Source: a virus. Taken from it: a stretch of DNA of 39,125 nt. The notes below the pieces were generated by a model. The model saw nothing but the letters and a program-made list of their open reading frames with translations. It was not told where the DNA came from and did no database searches. This document shows, one piece after another, positions 23,191 to 31,753 of the stretch (its first letter is position 1; each line of letters opens with the position of its first letter). Made by a program: the position numbers and the translations under genes. The stretch covers positions 1 through 39,125 of IMG/VR virus record IMGVR_UViG_3300036770_006686, one strand, 5' to 3'.

Positions 23191-23520
23191 TCAAGCTGTT
23201 GATGTTTCGATACCAAACACTACAACACTTAAGGTAGGTGTTGATGTTGGTGTCTGTACGACAATTAATTTGTTTGCATCTAGTACAATACCAGTTCTTT
23301 CTAGAACACCGTTTGCTACCAAAGACGAATCATACTCTATGTATTCATCTAATCCCGGTGTGCCCGATGATGCTACAGCAATTCTAATACTCGCCGCTGT
23401 TGAGCTTGATCTATTAACCACATTAACCGTAACTACCGCGAAATGATCTGCGGGAACCGTATACAATGTAGTATTGCTTGTAGTAGTTATGTTGGCTGTA
23501 CCTAATCTTCCTGTTGCCAT
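23191..23520 (-). CDS. Small beta-sandwich virion protein
   Basis: This 109-residue protein is rich in Thr, Ser and Val, with alternating hydrophobic strands (TLYTVPADHFAVVTVNVVNRSS, GIVLDANKLIVVQTPTST). It has the same layout as the 110-residue protein at 37634-37966 (a VPADHFAVVTVNVVN strand versus IPTGIRATVIGCNLAN), suggesting a pair of related minor virion or tail-decoration proteins, a type often seen beside fibre genes in T4-like marine phages. A CGGAG ribosome-binding site lies 10 bases before the ATG. A TTTAAATA sequence about 20 bases upstream, at the end of the giant gene, could be a weak late promoter. No enzymatic motif is visible. Confidence 0.65.
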   Translation of the reverse strand: MATGRLGTANITTTSNTTLYTVPADHFAVVTVNVVNRSSSTAASIRIAVASSGTPGLDEYIEYDSSLVANGVLERTGIVLDANKLIVVQTPTSTPTLSVVVFGIETSTA

Positions 23521-23534
23521 TTTTGTTTTCTCCG

Positions 23535-26500
23535 TTAATTATTTAAAAAGTAATTCCAGGCTATTGGATAACCCCTTAGGCCTGCCTTGAATTCAAATGT
23601 TGCGTCCATTTGTATAGTTCCGCCGGTAGTTGTTGTAATTTCTGTTCCTGCGATCTGGATGAAACCAGCAACAATACTATTTACGTTCAGACTCGCACCA
23701 CCGCCACCGATTTGTGCAGCAATATATGATTTTATTGCTCTTTGCGTCGGGACAACACTGTCACTGTTAGCAGTTAAGAATGGATCTGTAGAAAACTCAG
23801 TTACTGTCGCTGAATTTCCACCTAAAGTAATATTTCCCAAAGACAATTCTGACAGACCAGCAATATTAAATGCATCAGCATTTAAAGTTGCTACACCGGT
23901 AGATTGTTCAATAGTAAACAATTCGCCAACCCTAAAGTTACCATCTTGGTCAGTGCTAGTGTAGAATACACGACCTCCGTTATTATCAACGGTTTCGTTT
24001 GCTTGTACAGGCAGCTGAGTTGGTAATCCCGGATAGTTCGTTTCTTCGAAGTTTCCTGTACCAATGTCCAAGAAATCGTGGCCTGTCAATCTAACCTGGC
24101 TATAACGAATTCTGGTTGTAACGCTGGTACCATCAGCTGGGCTATCAAAAGGAGTCATATCCGGACTAATTTGTAAGAAAGCTAATTTAGCTCCGTCATA
24201 CTGACCGCTTAAAGATAACAGGTTGACTAATTTATATACAAAATTTGGTTGTGTGCTCAACACAACATTAGCACCTGGTGAAGGTTCGCCAGACAATCTT
24301 TTAACGGCTAAGAATTTACCTGTTTGGAAATTATCAGCGTATCCGTTGCCTATGTCTAATTCTGCTATCGCCGAATCGTATCCAGAACCCCTATTAACGA
24401 AAGTTGGATTCGCTAATAGTCCATTACCTATACGTACCTGAGTTGGAGCTTCATATAGATTATTTGGATCTGTAATTGTCAGTGTTGGAGCCGCAGAATA
24501 TGCACTTCCTGGCTCTACTATCCTTATGGCGAATATCTTATTATCTGCTACAAAAATTCTAGCACGAGCGGTTGCTCCGCAAATCGCACTAGACGCCGCA
24601 GTAGTAGAAGCACTTGGTATTAAAGCCCACACAGAAGTGTGATTAGGATTGCCGTTAACAGCTACCTTGAATCCTGTTCCGCTGCCCCTAGTAATAGCTC
24701 TGGTAGTCCATAGAAGTCCGTCTTCTGAACTGACCATATTATTAGAAGTCGAATTAGTGGCAACAAAAACGCCTTGGCCGTAACTTACATTAGTTACAGT
24801 TTCGTTTAACCATCCACTAACGTCTGCATCATCCCAGTTATCACCCGCATCGACTGAATAAGCCGGACTTACTGCACCGTCGCTGGATACAGCAATAAAT
24901 TTATTCGATCCGTATGTTAAATCTACCCAAGTTGTGCTGGTCGGCAACGAGCCACCTGCAGACCATGTTACGCCACCGTCATCTGAATATTTGGTAGTTG
25001 TTCCACCAGTGACAATTGCTATCCATCTACCTTGGCCGTATGCGACAGATTGCCATGTACCTGCTCCTAAACTTCCGCCAGCAGTCCATGTTATACCGCC
25101 GTTGACGCTATATGCTGTGGCACCACCGGTTCCGATCACGACCCACGTACCAGGATCTCCACTACCATTATAGTTCTTTCCGTACGCAACAGAAACAGCA
25201 GTTCCTGAAATTCCTGCCCCTAAACTTCCACCAGCAGTCCATGTTACACCGCCGTCGGTAGAGTAAGCATTTACGGTTGTACTTGATGAAACTGCAACTA
25301 AATGCGTAGATACCGGAGTAGCTGTTCCGCTGGTTCCTGTATAACCGACACCTGTATATCCGTTGTAGATAAAATAAGTTCCTACTAAATTAGCAGCCGA
25401 ACCTATGAATGTCCACACAGTATTACCTAAAGAAGTAATTAAGTATCCTCTACCGTTAACAAAGGATCCTGCGGTTTCGACTACAGTAAGATCTCCCGAA
25501 GCCAAACTATTCCAATTTGATGTACCTGGAAGAGCTGTGGCATTCGCTGACCATGTAGTCCCGTTAATCGAAGTATTAGTGTTTTGAGAACCACTTGATA
25601 CTGCAACAAATTTTCCTCCAGCTCCAATACCTTCATACTCGAAGTCTAATATTTCACCGGTACTTGTTACTATTGCTGTAATGGTAATAGTTACGTCGTT
25701 ATCGGTACTAGTTCCACCTAAGCTAGTTCCAGCCAAAGTGATCGTCTCTAATCTTGCATATGCAGAACCGGGATTAACAATTTTAACTGAAGTATATTTT
25801 GTACCTCTTCTTACCACAGTAAATGAAGCACCGGTACCAGAAGCACTTGCAGTTCCACTGATTGAAGTATAAACTACACTAGTAGGTGCATAAATTGCAT
25901 CACTGTATGTTTGTGCAGTTGCCAAGGTCCTTGCTGTCGAACTGTATGTAGGAGAATTAAATGAAGCTCTTGGTTCTACTACGTAGGTTGAAGAAGCATC
26001 AGGAGCCACTATAGCAGTTCCTGGAATGATGTGATCCCAGCCTGCCGATCCTGTGCTTTCTTTATTAACTGTTGCGATTTTAGTTCCTGCGTTGTACGAA
26101 GCAATTATACCATATTGGCCTGCTCCTGTACCGCCAGTTACTAACAATTTCATTCCTACATAAGCTCCGGTAATTTCGTCATCTACCGCAGCCAATGTAA
26201 GTTGTGTTGTAGTTCCTGCTTGTGCAGTATTAGCGTTAGATATGTATCCGAATCCGCCGAGGTTTCCGTCTACCTCAGGAGCGGCTGCACTATCATCGAC
26301 ATTGTCTAATAGTCGTACTTGGAAAACGCCGCCGTCTCTAAATTCGTCTTGTACAACCTCGGCTCCGCTACCGCCTCCCGAAACAGTCCAAGTAGCTTCA
26401 GTGTATTCTTGGCCAGCATTATCAAACTCAAATTGATATATTTCGTTTATATTATCGGTTAATACCGAACCAACACTTGCATCGAAAGCATGATTATCAA

Positions 26501-29500
26501 CAACTGCTACGATCGGTGTTTCGTTAATGTCAAAACCTTCTGCCACGGAACCAAAGTCTCCGTAGGAGTTGTTACCGTTTGTGCCACGGATCCGTCCACC
26601 GTTTTCGGACAAGTATCCAATGTGTGCATAATAACTAAACACAGAAACAAGTTCTGCTCTACCGTTATTTGTAACCCATGCACCAATACCGTCCGAAATA
26701 ACTTGTGTGAAGTCGTTAGATACGATAGAATCGTTACCTCCGTTGTGTAATGCACCATCGATCTTTTGACCGATCGCTGCATAACCAAATGTAGTAACGT
26801 TTTGTACATACGGAGAACGTCCTACGATCCATGCGCGGAAATCGTCCGGACCCCAGCCTGGATCTAGGGAGCAATAAGCGCCTGCTGTAACCCTACGTGT
26901 ACCATATTCGTTTTCAGCAGTTAGGTCTCCGGTCAATCCTTCTAAGGTTTGATTGCGCACACCCGTACCATTTCTTAGATAGTACATGTCTTCTTCTAGA
27001 GATCCAATAACCGCGTTTGCATAATATCTTGCAGATAGCCTAGATTCGTAATTACCTGGATATTGGATATCGAATTTTAAAGCATCTAGATATCGATTAA
27101 CGTCTCTTAAACACAAATCTTCATTGTAATGTAGAAGTACAGTCATTGATCCTGTGTCTGAATTAAGATCAAACGCTGTATTACTATCTCTAGTCAAAGA
27201 AATTTTAAATTCTGTAGAGCTTACAACATTTTGAATGTAATACGTCGTATTTTCAGCTACGTTTCCGAATGTGGTTCCGACAAAACGTATCGCTGCATTT
27301 CTTTGCATCCAGCTAGTATCTGAACAGGTGAAAGTGTCGTTGCCGCCGCTCGAGGCAGTCACTGTATCAGTATATGTACTAGATATCCATGCATCTATTT
27401 CTGCAACAATGTAATTTCTGTTTCTTTCTATTTGTAATCTTGCCCAATCTGCATTACTATTAGAAGTTTGGCATATGGATCCTTCGTTTGTTGCTCCGTA
27501 AATGATATCATCTAATGTTTGCATTAATGATGTAATACGTCCTTGAGCTGTTGTATCGCCACCGACATTAGCTAATGCTTCGGTTTTAGCATTTGTTAAA
27601 GCATCTCTAGTTATTTGTTTTTGTCCGCCGACAAATACATCAGCTGCTGAAGATCTCAAGTACGAATATGCAGATTTTATTGTTTGGAAATTGCTGTCAA
27701 ACATAAAATCAAACATTACCGATTCTAGTATTATTCGCACATCTCTAATACATTTATGTTGTATATAGAATATTTTTGTAACGTCGCCTTGTGTACTTGA
27801 TTCGTTAGGATATATAAAATTGACAGGACCTCCTGTGGACAAACATGAGACTGTAATATTTTCTATATCAACAATATCACCGGCTTCTAACCCGTGGTTA
27901 GTAGTGGTTGTTACTGTGGCAATACCAGTAGATTCGTTGTAAACAAAATTCGAAACAGACAACACAGTTCCATCTGCCCTAGTTACAGTGCCACCCGAGA
28001 CATATGTGTGCGCTAACGGCCCTTTACCTACATATATTTCAAAATCATCATTGGTGATGTTGTTATCTGATACCACAAAGTCTGTATGCCATGCTACTGC
28101 GTTTAAATCATCGATAACATTTTGTACTATTGTTTCCTGGGCTGCATCTAAAGTTTCTGCTGCTGTTATTAACGCTGTAGTAGATGTTACACTATCGGCT
28201 CCATTAGGATAGTTGATAACCTCGAGGTCGATATCTAATCCAGTGCCGTTTGTTAAACTCGATAATGCAGTTCCTCCGAATGTATCAGAAATTTGGAAAG
28301 TATCGGTAGTAGTGGCCACTACCCAATATTTTCTTCCTTTGACTAATCCGTTAGTTGTGATCCTAGGGATTACTGCATCACCTGTGAACATACCGTGTCC
28401 CGCAGATGTTAGTGTATCATTTGTTGCGATAGTTGTGACATTAATTTGAGGAGTCAAGCTTCGTGTGCTGTCTCCTTGTAAAATATCTATAATAATATCG
28501 ACTAAATTTCCGACTTTTTGATTCGCCAAACTTCCTGTAGTTAGATTGGTCGTATCAGTCCACTGTGTCGCAGTATTTCCTGTAGATTTTGTAACCGTTG
28601 TATTAGCAATTATTTGTTGTATTACTGATTTTAGTCTGCCGTATGCATCAACAGTGGCAGCAATTTCACTGCTGTCTATCATTAATGTTGTGGTTGCGTT
28701 CCCGTCAAAATATGCTAGACCAGCAACCAGCGTAGCAAAAGATCCTCCATAGGTTAGATCATAAACCATCGCATCGACTATATAACCCACATCCCTTTTG
28801 CATGCTGTTTTACTGTACTTGACTTCTGGATGATTTTCTGCTATGTAGGCGATTATTTCTGCTTTTAAAAATTCCTTGTTCTCTTTTAATAATTTTCTAG
28901 CATCTTCAAAACCTATAGTGGCTGTTCCTGTTCCTGTACCGACCGCGGCAGCAACAAATGAGTTACCTACTGCATATGTAACACCTACTGTACCAGCAGC
29001 AGTATTCCAATCCGTAGTTCCTAGGCTAGTAATAACATATTCTGCACCTGTTACAAAGGATCCAGCATTGATAGTTGTTCCGAAACCTGTTGGGTCTGCG
29101 GAATTTTCTAAATGAAGGGTTCCTAATCTAAAATCGATTTGATGCTGAATCGTTCTTGTTAACTGTTGTAGATTCTCTCCCTCGGCTGCTTCTGAGAAAG
29201 GTACATTAATATCTTGGGTTTCAATATTGCCTGTGCTTTCAGTAACATTTGCACCTGTTACTATATCTGATATTATTGCAGACAGTCTTCCCAATGCACC
29301 AATGCTGTATTTTGCATCATCCCTACTAATTAAACTACCAGCAGGTCCGGCATTGACCGAACGAACTTCGTCACCAACCAGTGCAGTTTCGGCTGGCACG
29401 ATTATAGGCAACGTTTCTCTATATCGACCGGTTCTGATATTAATTGTATTATTTGGTACGATTCTTTCCGGTATTCTAGAACTATCTTGATCTTCTAATG

Positions 29501-31709
29501 CATTAAGCACTATAGTAACTAAACTTTCTACTGTTGTATAGGCATTAGGTTCTGCTGTATAATCAGCATTTATATATTGCGATACTATAGCTGTAGAATC
29601 ATCGGTTACATTTTGATATATTGTTGTAGGCGATTGATTATTCAACACAGCTTGCACCACATCTAACATATATGTGTATGCTGCTACTCCTTGTTCGTAT
29701 TCGTTAGAAAGAGTTGTATAAGTTTGATTTTCAGATACTGCTGAAAACTCTCCATCTTCACCTAACGCTCCTACAAAACTTTGAGCCGCTGCACGAATTT
29801 TAAGATTACCTCCGTGGCCTAAATCCCAAATTAGTCTATCGACGATAAATCCTACATCGCGCTCGCATTTGTAATCGTTATAATCAAAATCGTACCATAT
29901 ACTTGACGGATCTGGATTTGTCACAGTATATTCTTTGATTTGAGCTCTAATCCAAGCCGTAATTTCTTTTTGTATGAAAGCTCTGTTTAATTCTAACAGA
30001 TGCTGTGCATTTGGATTTCTCGGTCCTTTGTTTACTTGTTCACAAGCGTATCGAATCGTTTTCCATGGCTTGTCTAGACTAATTCCGCAATCTGGATATG
30101 GTCTATCTTCTCCTTGAGTAGATACATAATATACGTGATCAGTCGATCCCCAAGTTACCCATTCTGGTATATTATCGGAACTTACTCTTAATATTTGTCC
30201 TTCTGTTCCGATTGGTAATCTAGTAGGGCCGGCGCCTCCAAAATACACCATATCGCCTACAGTAGTTAGAACTGCTAGCTCGCTACCTACATTTATTACA
30301 TTCCAATAAGTACCCGAAGTATCTAAATCTGGTCGGCTATTAGCAGCACCGCCACCTTGAACACCGATTGTAGATCCGTCGTCTCCTTCTGATCTATGTG
30401 CCAGGATACAAACATAGGCATTACTTCCGTATCTAACGGTATCACCTAAGTTGTATTCGGTATCGTCGGACCATTCGTCCCTCCAAAAGAAACCATTAGT
30501 TAGCTGCGACCAATAATTGGTATTTGGTGGTTCTGCAGACACTGTGGCAATCATTAGACCGGTACCTGTTGAAGGTATGAATGTAGATCCTCCCGATAAT
30601 TCACTTATAGTGAACTCGGTTGAGTTTACTACGGTCTTAACATAATACCTACCACCAGTTAATATACTACCAAAGGTTGAACCGGTAAATCTCACAGACA
30701 TTCCAGCTACCATACCCGCAGTGTCTAGAGTGGTAAATCTATAGGTTATGGCGTCTGTTGCCGAAACTGTATATTGAGTACTTGGACTATCTGTAGTTGC
30801 TAGATATGTATTTCCGTTTAATTTAACAACTTCGCCTATTTTGTAAGAAGAAGTATTAGTCCAGTTTGATTGATATTTTAAATTTTCTCCAAAAAGATCC
30901 CAATCTGCTGTTTCGGTTAACGGGTTTGAATTTTGGTGTAATGTTTTTGCTACGTACTGGTTTCCTCCATAAACAACAATATCACCAGGCTGATACATTG
31001 TTGCACTATTCCAGATAGATTCAAATTCTAAACCTTCTACAAATTGATTCCAATTTAACTCATCTGTGAAAAAACTAACTGCTGCTGTGTGGGGAGTGAC
31101 ACATATCCATAGCCCAGCACCATATTTTACAACATCATTTATTTTATACCTGGTACCTGTAGTCCAGTTGCCTACGAATTCTTGTCCTTGTGTGAATACT
31201 GCCCAGTTGGAAGAATTTATTTCTAGGCCGGCAGAAATGGTAGCGGCAGATGTGTGGTTGGTTATACAAATATAATTGATACCACCGTATCGAACTATAT
31301 CGTTGAATTTATATCTTGTAGATACTGTCCAATCACCTTTCCAATCGAAGCCTTCTGAAAAAGTTTCCCATTTATTTGAATCAGCTTCAAGTCCTAAACT
31401 TTCTGTTGCAGAGGAAGTATGGCCATTTATACATATGTAAATAGAACCGCCGTATTTTACCAAATCTCCTTCTTCGTATTTGGTACTGATAGTCCAGTTT
31501 CCCGTCCATCTTTGACCGTCGCTCATTAAATTCCACTTAGTGGGAGATATGTCAAGATCAGTGTTGAAATCTATATTGGCAGTATGACCTATTTGACAGA
31601 GATAGGTTTTCCCGCCGAATCGCACTACGTCGTCTTTATAATATGTAGTTCCTGAGATCCAGGCCCCTTTCCATACAAATCTTATTCTACCTAATTTAAA
31701 TTCTGCCAT
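23535..31709 (-). CDS. Giant multidomain virion/tail fibre protein (2724 residues)
   Basis: Order of domains seen: seven tandem repeats of about 50 residues at 13-470 with the pattern W-x(6)-Y-x(3)-D-V-V-x(2)-G-x(2)-Y-x-C, like CBM5/12 carbohydrate-binding modules; a pectate-lyase-like start (YYVSTQGEDR, PWKTIRYACEQ) near 525; four helical modules with a C-x-RD[VL] motif near 610, 965, 1315 and 1530; a beta-helix block (IVSNDFTQVISDGIGAWV) near 1640-1735; six Asp-box repeats of the STDGGVTW type at about 2030-2365, fitting a six-bladed propeller; and a C-terminal block from YTSTDQDGNFRVGELF near 2583. It is paralogous to the next gene upstream but enlarged by inserted modules. A GATAAATA box and CGGAG site precede the ATG. 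It is a probable long fibre or baseplate appendage that binds glycans (inference). Confidence 0.88.
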   Translation of the reverse strand: MAEFKLGRIRFVWKGAWISGTTYYKDDVVRFGGKTYLCQIGHTANIDFNTDLDISPTKWNLMSDGQRWTGNWTISTKYEEGDLVKYGGSIYICINGHTSSATESLGLEADSNKWETFSEGFDWKGDWTVSTRYKFNDIVRYGGINYICITNHTSAATISAGLEINSSNWAVFTQGQEFVGNWTTGTRYKINDVVKYGAGLWICVTPHTAAVSFFTDELNWNQFVEGLEFESIWNSATMYQPGDIVVYGGNQYVAKTLHQNSNPLTETADWDLFGENLKYQSNWTNTSSYKIGEVVKLNGNTYLATTDSPSTQYTVSATDAITYRFTTLDTAGMVAGMSVRFTGSTFGSILTGGRYYVKTVVNSTEFTISELSGGSTFIPSTGTGLMIATVSAEPPNTNYWSQLTNGFFWRDEWSDDTEYNLGDTVRYGSNAYVCILAHRSEGDDGSTIGVQGGGAANSRPDLDTSGTYWNVINVGSELAVLTTVGDMVYFGGAGPTRLPIGTEGQILRVSSDNIPEWVTWGSTDHVYYVSTQGEDRPYPDCGISLDKPWKTIRYACEQVNKGPRNPNAQHLLELNRAFIQKEITAWIRAQIKEYTVTNPDPSSIWYDFDYNDYKCERDVGFIVDRLIWDLGHGGNLKIRAAAQSFVGALGEDGEFSAVSENQTYTTLSNEYEQGVAAYTYMLDVVQAVLNNQSPTTIYQNVTDDSTAIVSQYINADYTAEPNAYTTVESLVTIVLNALEDQDSSRIPERIVPNNTINIRTGRYRETLPIIVPAETALVGDEVRSVNAGPAGSLISRDDAKYSIGALGRLSAIISDIVTGANVTESTGNIETQDINVPFSEAAEGENLQQLTRTIQHQIDFRLGTLHLENSADPTGFGTTINAGSFVTGAEYVITSLGTTDWNTAAGTVGVTYAVGNSFVAAAVGTGTGTATIGFEDARKLLKENKEFLKAEIIAYIAENHPEVKYSKTACKRDVGYIVDAMVYDLTYGGSFATLVAGLAYFDGNATTTLMIDSSEIAATVDAYGRLKSVIQQIIANTTVTKSTGNTATQWTDTTNLTTGSLANQKVGNLVDIIIDILQGDSTRSLTPQINVTTIATNDTLTSAGHGMFTGDAVIPRITTNGLVKGRKYWVVATTTDTFQISDTFGGTALSSLTNGTGLDIDLEVINYPNGADSVTSTTALITAAETLDAAQETIVQNVIDDLNAVAWHTDFVVSDNNITNDDFEIYVGKGPLAHTYVSGGTVTRADGTVLSVSNFVYNESTGIATVTTTTNHGLEAGDIVDIENITVSCLSTGGPVNFIYPNESSTQGDVTKIFYIQHKCIRDVRIILESVMFDFMFDSNFQTIKSAYSYLRSSAADVFVGGQKQITRDALTNAKTEALANVGGDTTAQGRITSLMQTLDDIIYGATNEGSICQTSNSNADWARLQIERNRNYIVAEIDAWISSTYTDTVTASSGGNDTFTCSDTSWMQRNAAIRFVGTTFGNVAENTTYYIQNVVSSTEFKISLTRDSNTAFDLNSDTGSMTVLLHYNEDLCLRDVNRYLDALKFDIQYPGNYESRLSARYYANAVIGSLEEDMYYLRNGTGVRNQTLEGLTGDLTAENEYGTRRVTAGAYCSLDPGWGPDDFRAWIVGRSPYVQNVTTFGYAAIGQKIDGALHNGGNDSIVSNDFTQVISDGIGAWVTNNGRAELVSVFSYYAHIGYLSENGGRIRGTNGNNSYGDFGSVAEGFDINETPIVAVVDNHAFDASVGSVLTDNINEIYQFEFDNAGQEYTEATWTVSGGGSGAEVVQDEFRDGGVFQVRLLDNVDDSAAAPEVDGNLGGFGYISNANTAQAGTTTQLTLAAVDDEITGAYVGMKLLVTGGTGAGQYGIIASYNAGTKIATVNKESTGSAGWDHIIPGTAIVAPDASSTYVVEPRASFNSPTYSSTARTLATAQTYSDAIYAPTSVVYTSISGTASASGTGASFTVVRRGTKYTSVKIVNPGSAYARLETITLAGTSLGGTSTDNDVTITITAIVTSTGEILDFEYEGIGAGGKFVAVSSGSQNTNTSINGTTWSANATALPGTSNWNSLASGDLTVVETAGSFVNGRGYLITSLGNTVWTFIGSAANLVGTYFIYNGYTGVGYTGTSGTATPVSTHLVAVSSSTTVNAYSTDGGVTWTAGGSLGAGISGTAVSVAYGKNYNGSGDPGTWVVIGTGGATAYSVNGGITWTAGGSLGAGTWQSVAYGQGRWIAIVTGGTTTKYSDDGGVTWSAGGSLPTSTTWVDLTYGSNKFIAVSSDGAVSPAYSVDAGDNWDDADVSGWLNETVTNVSYGQGVFVATNSTSNNMVSSEDGLLWTTRAITRGSGTGFKVAVNGNPNHTSVWALIPSASTTAASSAICGATARARIFVADNKIFAIRIVEPGSAYSAAPTLTITDPNNLYEAPTQVRIGNGLLANPTFVNRGSGYDSAIAELDIGNGYADNFQTGKFLAVKRLSGEPSPGANVVLSTQPNFVYKLVNLLSLSGQYDGAKLAFLQISPDMTPFDSPADGTSVTTRIRYSQVRLTGHDFLDIGTGNFEETNYPGLPTQLPVQANETVDNNGGRVFYTSTDQDGNFRVGELFTIEQSTGVATLNADAFNIAGLSELSLGNITLGGNSATVTEFSTDPFLTANSDSVVPTQRAIKSYIAAQIGGGGASLNVNSIVAGFIQIAGTEITTTTGGTIQMDATFEFKAGLRGYPIAWNYFLNN
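25317..25472 (-). repeat. Inserted 50-residue module, copy 2 (AGSFVNGRGYLITSLG type)
   Basis: This encodes residues 2080-2131 of the giant protein. It repeats the pattern of residues 882-931: A-G-S-F-V-x-G-x(2)-Y-x-I-T-S-L-G-x-T-x-W, then a VG-x(2)-[YF] turn, then a G-T-G-T-A-T-like end. It interrupts a propeller blade: sequence reading WNSLASGD before it resumes as HLVAVSSS after it, whereas the paralogue at the same place reads CLASGNNRFVAI without a break. The two copies share the bases AACAAAGGATCC or close variants at their start. Confidence 0.7.
28917..29066 (-). repeat. Inserted 50-residue module, copy 1 (AGSFVTGAEYVITSLG type)
   Basis: This encodes residues 882-931 of the giant protein, matching the module at 25317-25472 in pattern and length. 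It lies between a low-complexity linker (HLENSADPTGFGTTIN) and a helix (EDARKLLKENKEF) that leads into the second C-x-RDV module. Similar short AGSFV-type modules recur, as far as I remember, in many marine phage structural proteins; I cannot name the family with certainty. Confidence 0.7.
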
Positions 31710-31728
31710 CTTAAACTCCGATTAGTAT

Positions 31729-31736
31729 TATTTATC
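31729..31736 (-). promoter_or_regulatory. T4-type late promoter box (GATAAATA) before the giant fibre gene
   Basis: The minus strand reads GATAAATA within the 44-base gap between the 1829- and 2724-residue genes. It is the same octamer as at 3246-3253. It lies 19 bases before the ATG and is followed by a CGGAG ribosome-binding site, which is normal late-gene spacing. It probably drives the giant gene and the fibre/adhesin genes downstream of it. Confidence 0.6.
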
Positions 31737-31753
31737 AAAAAACCTACTCTTGG

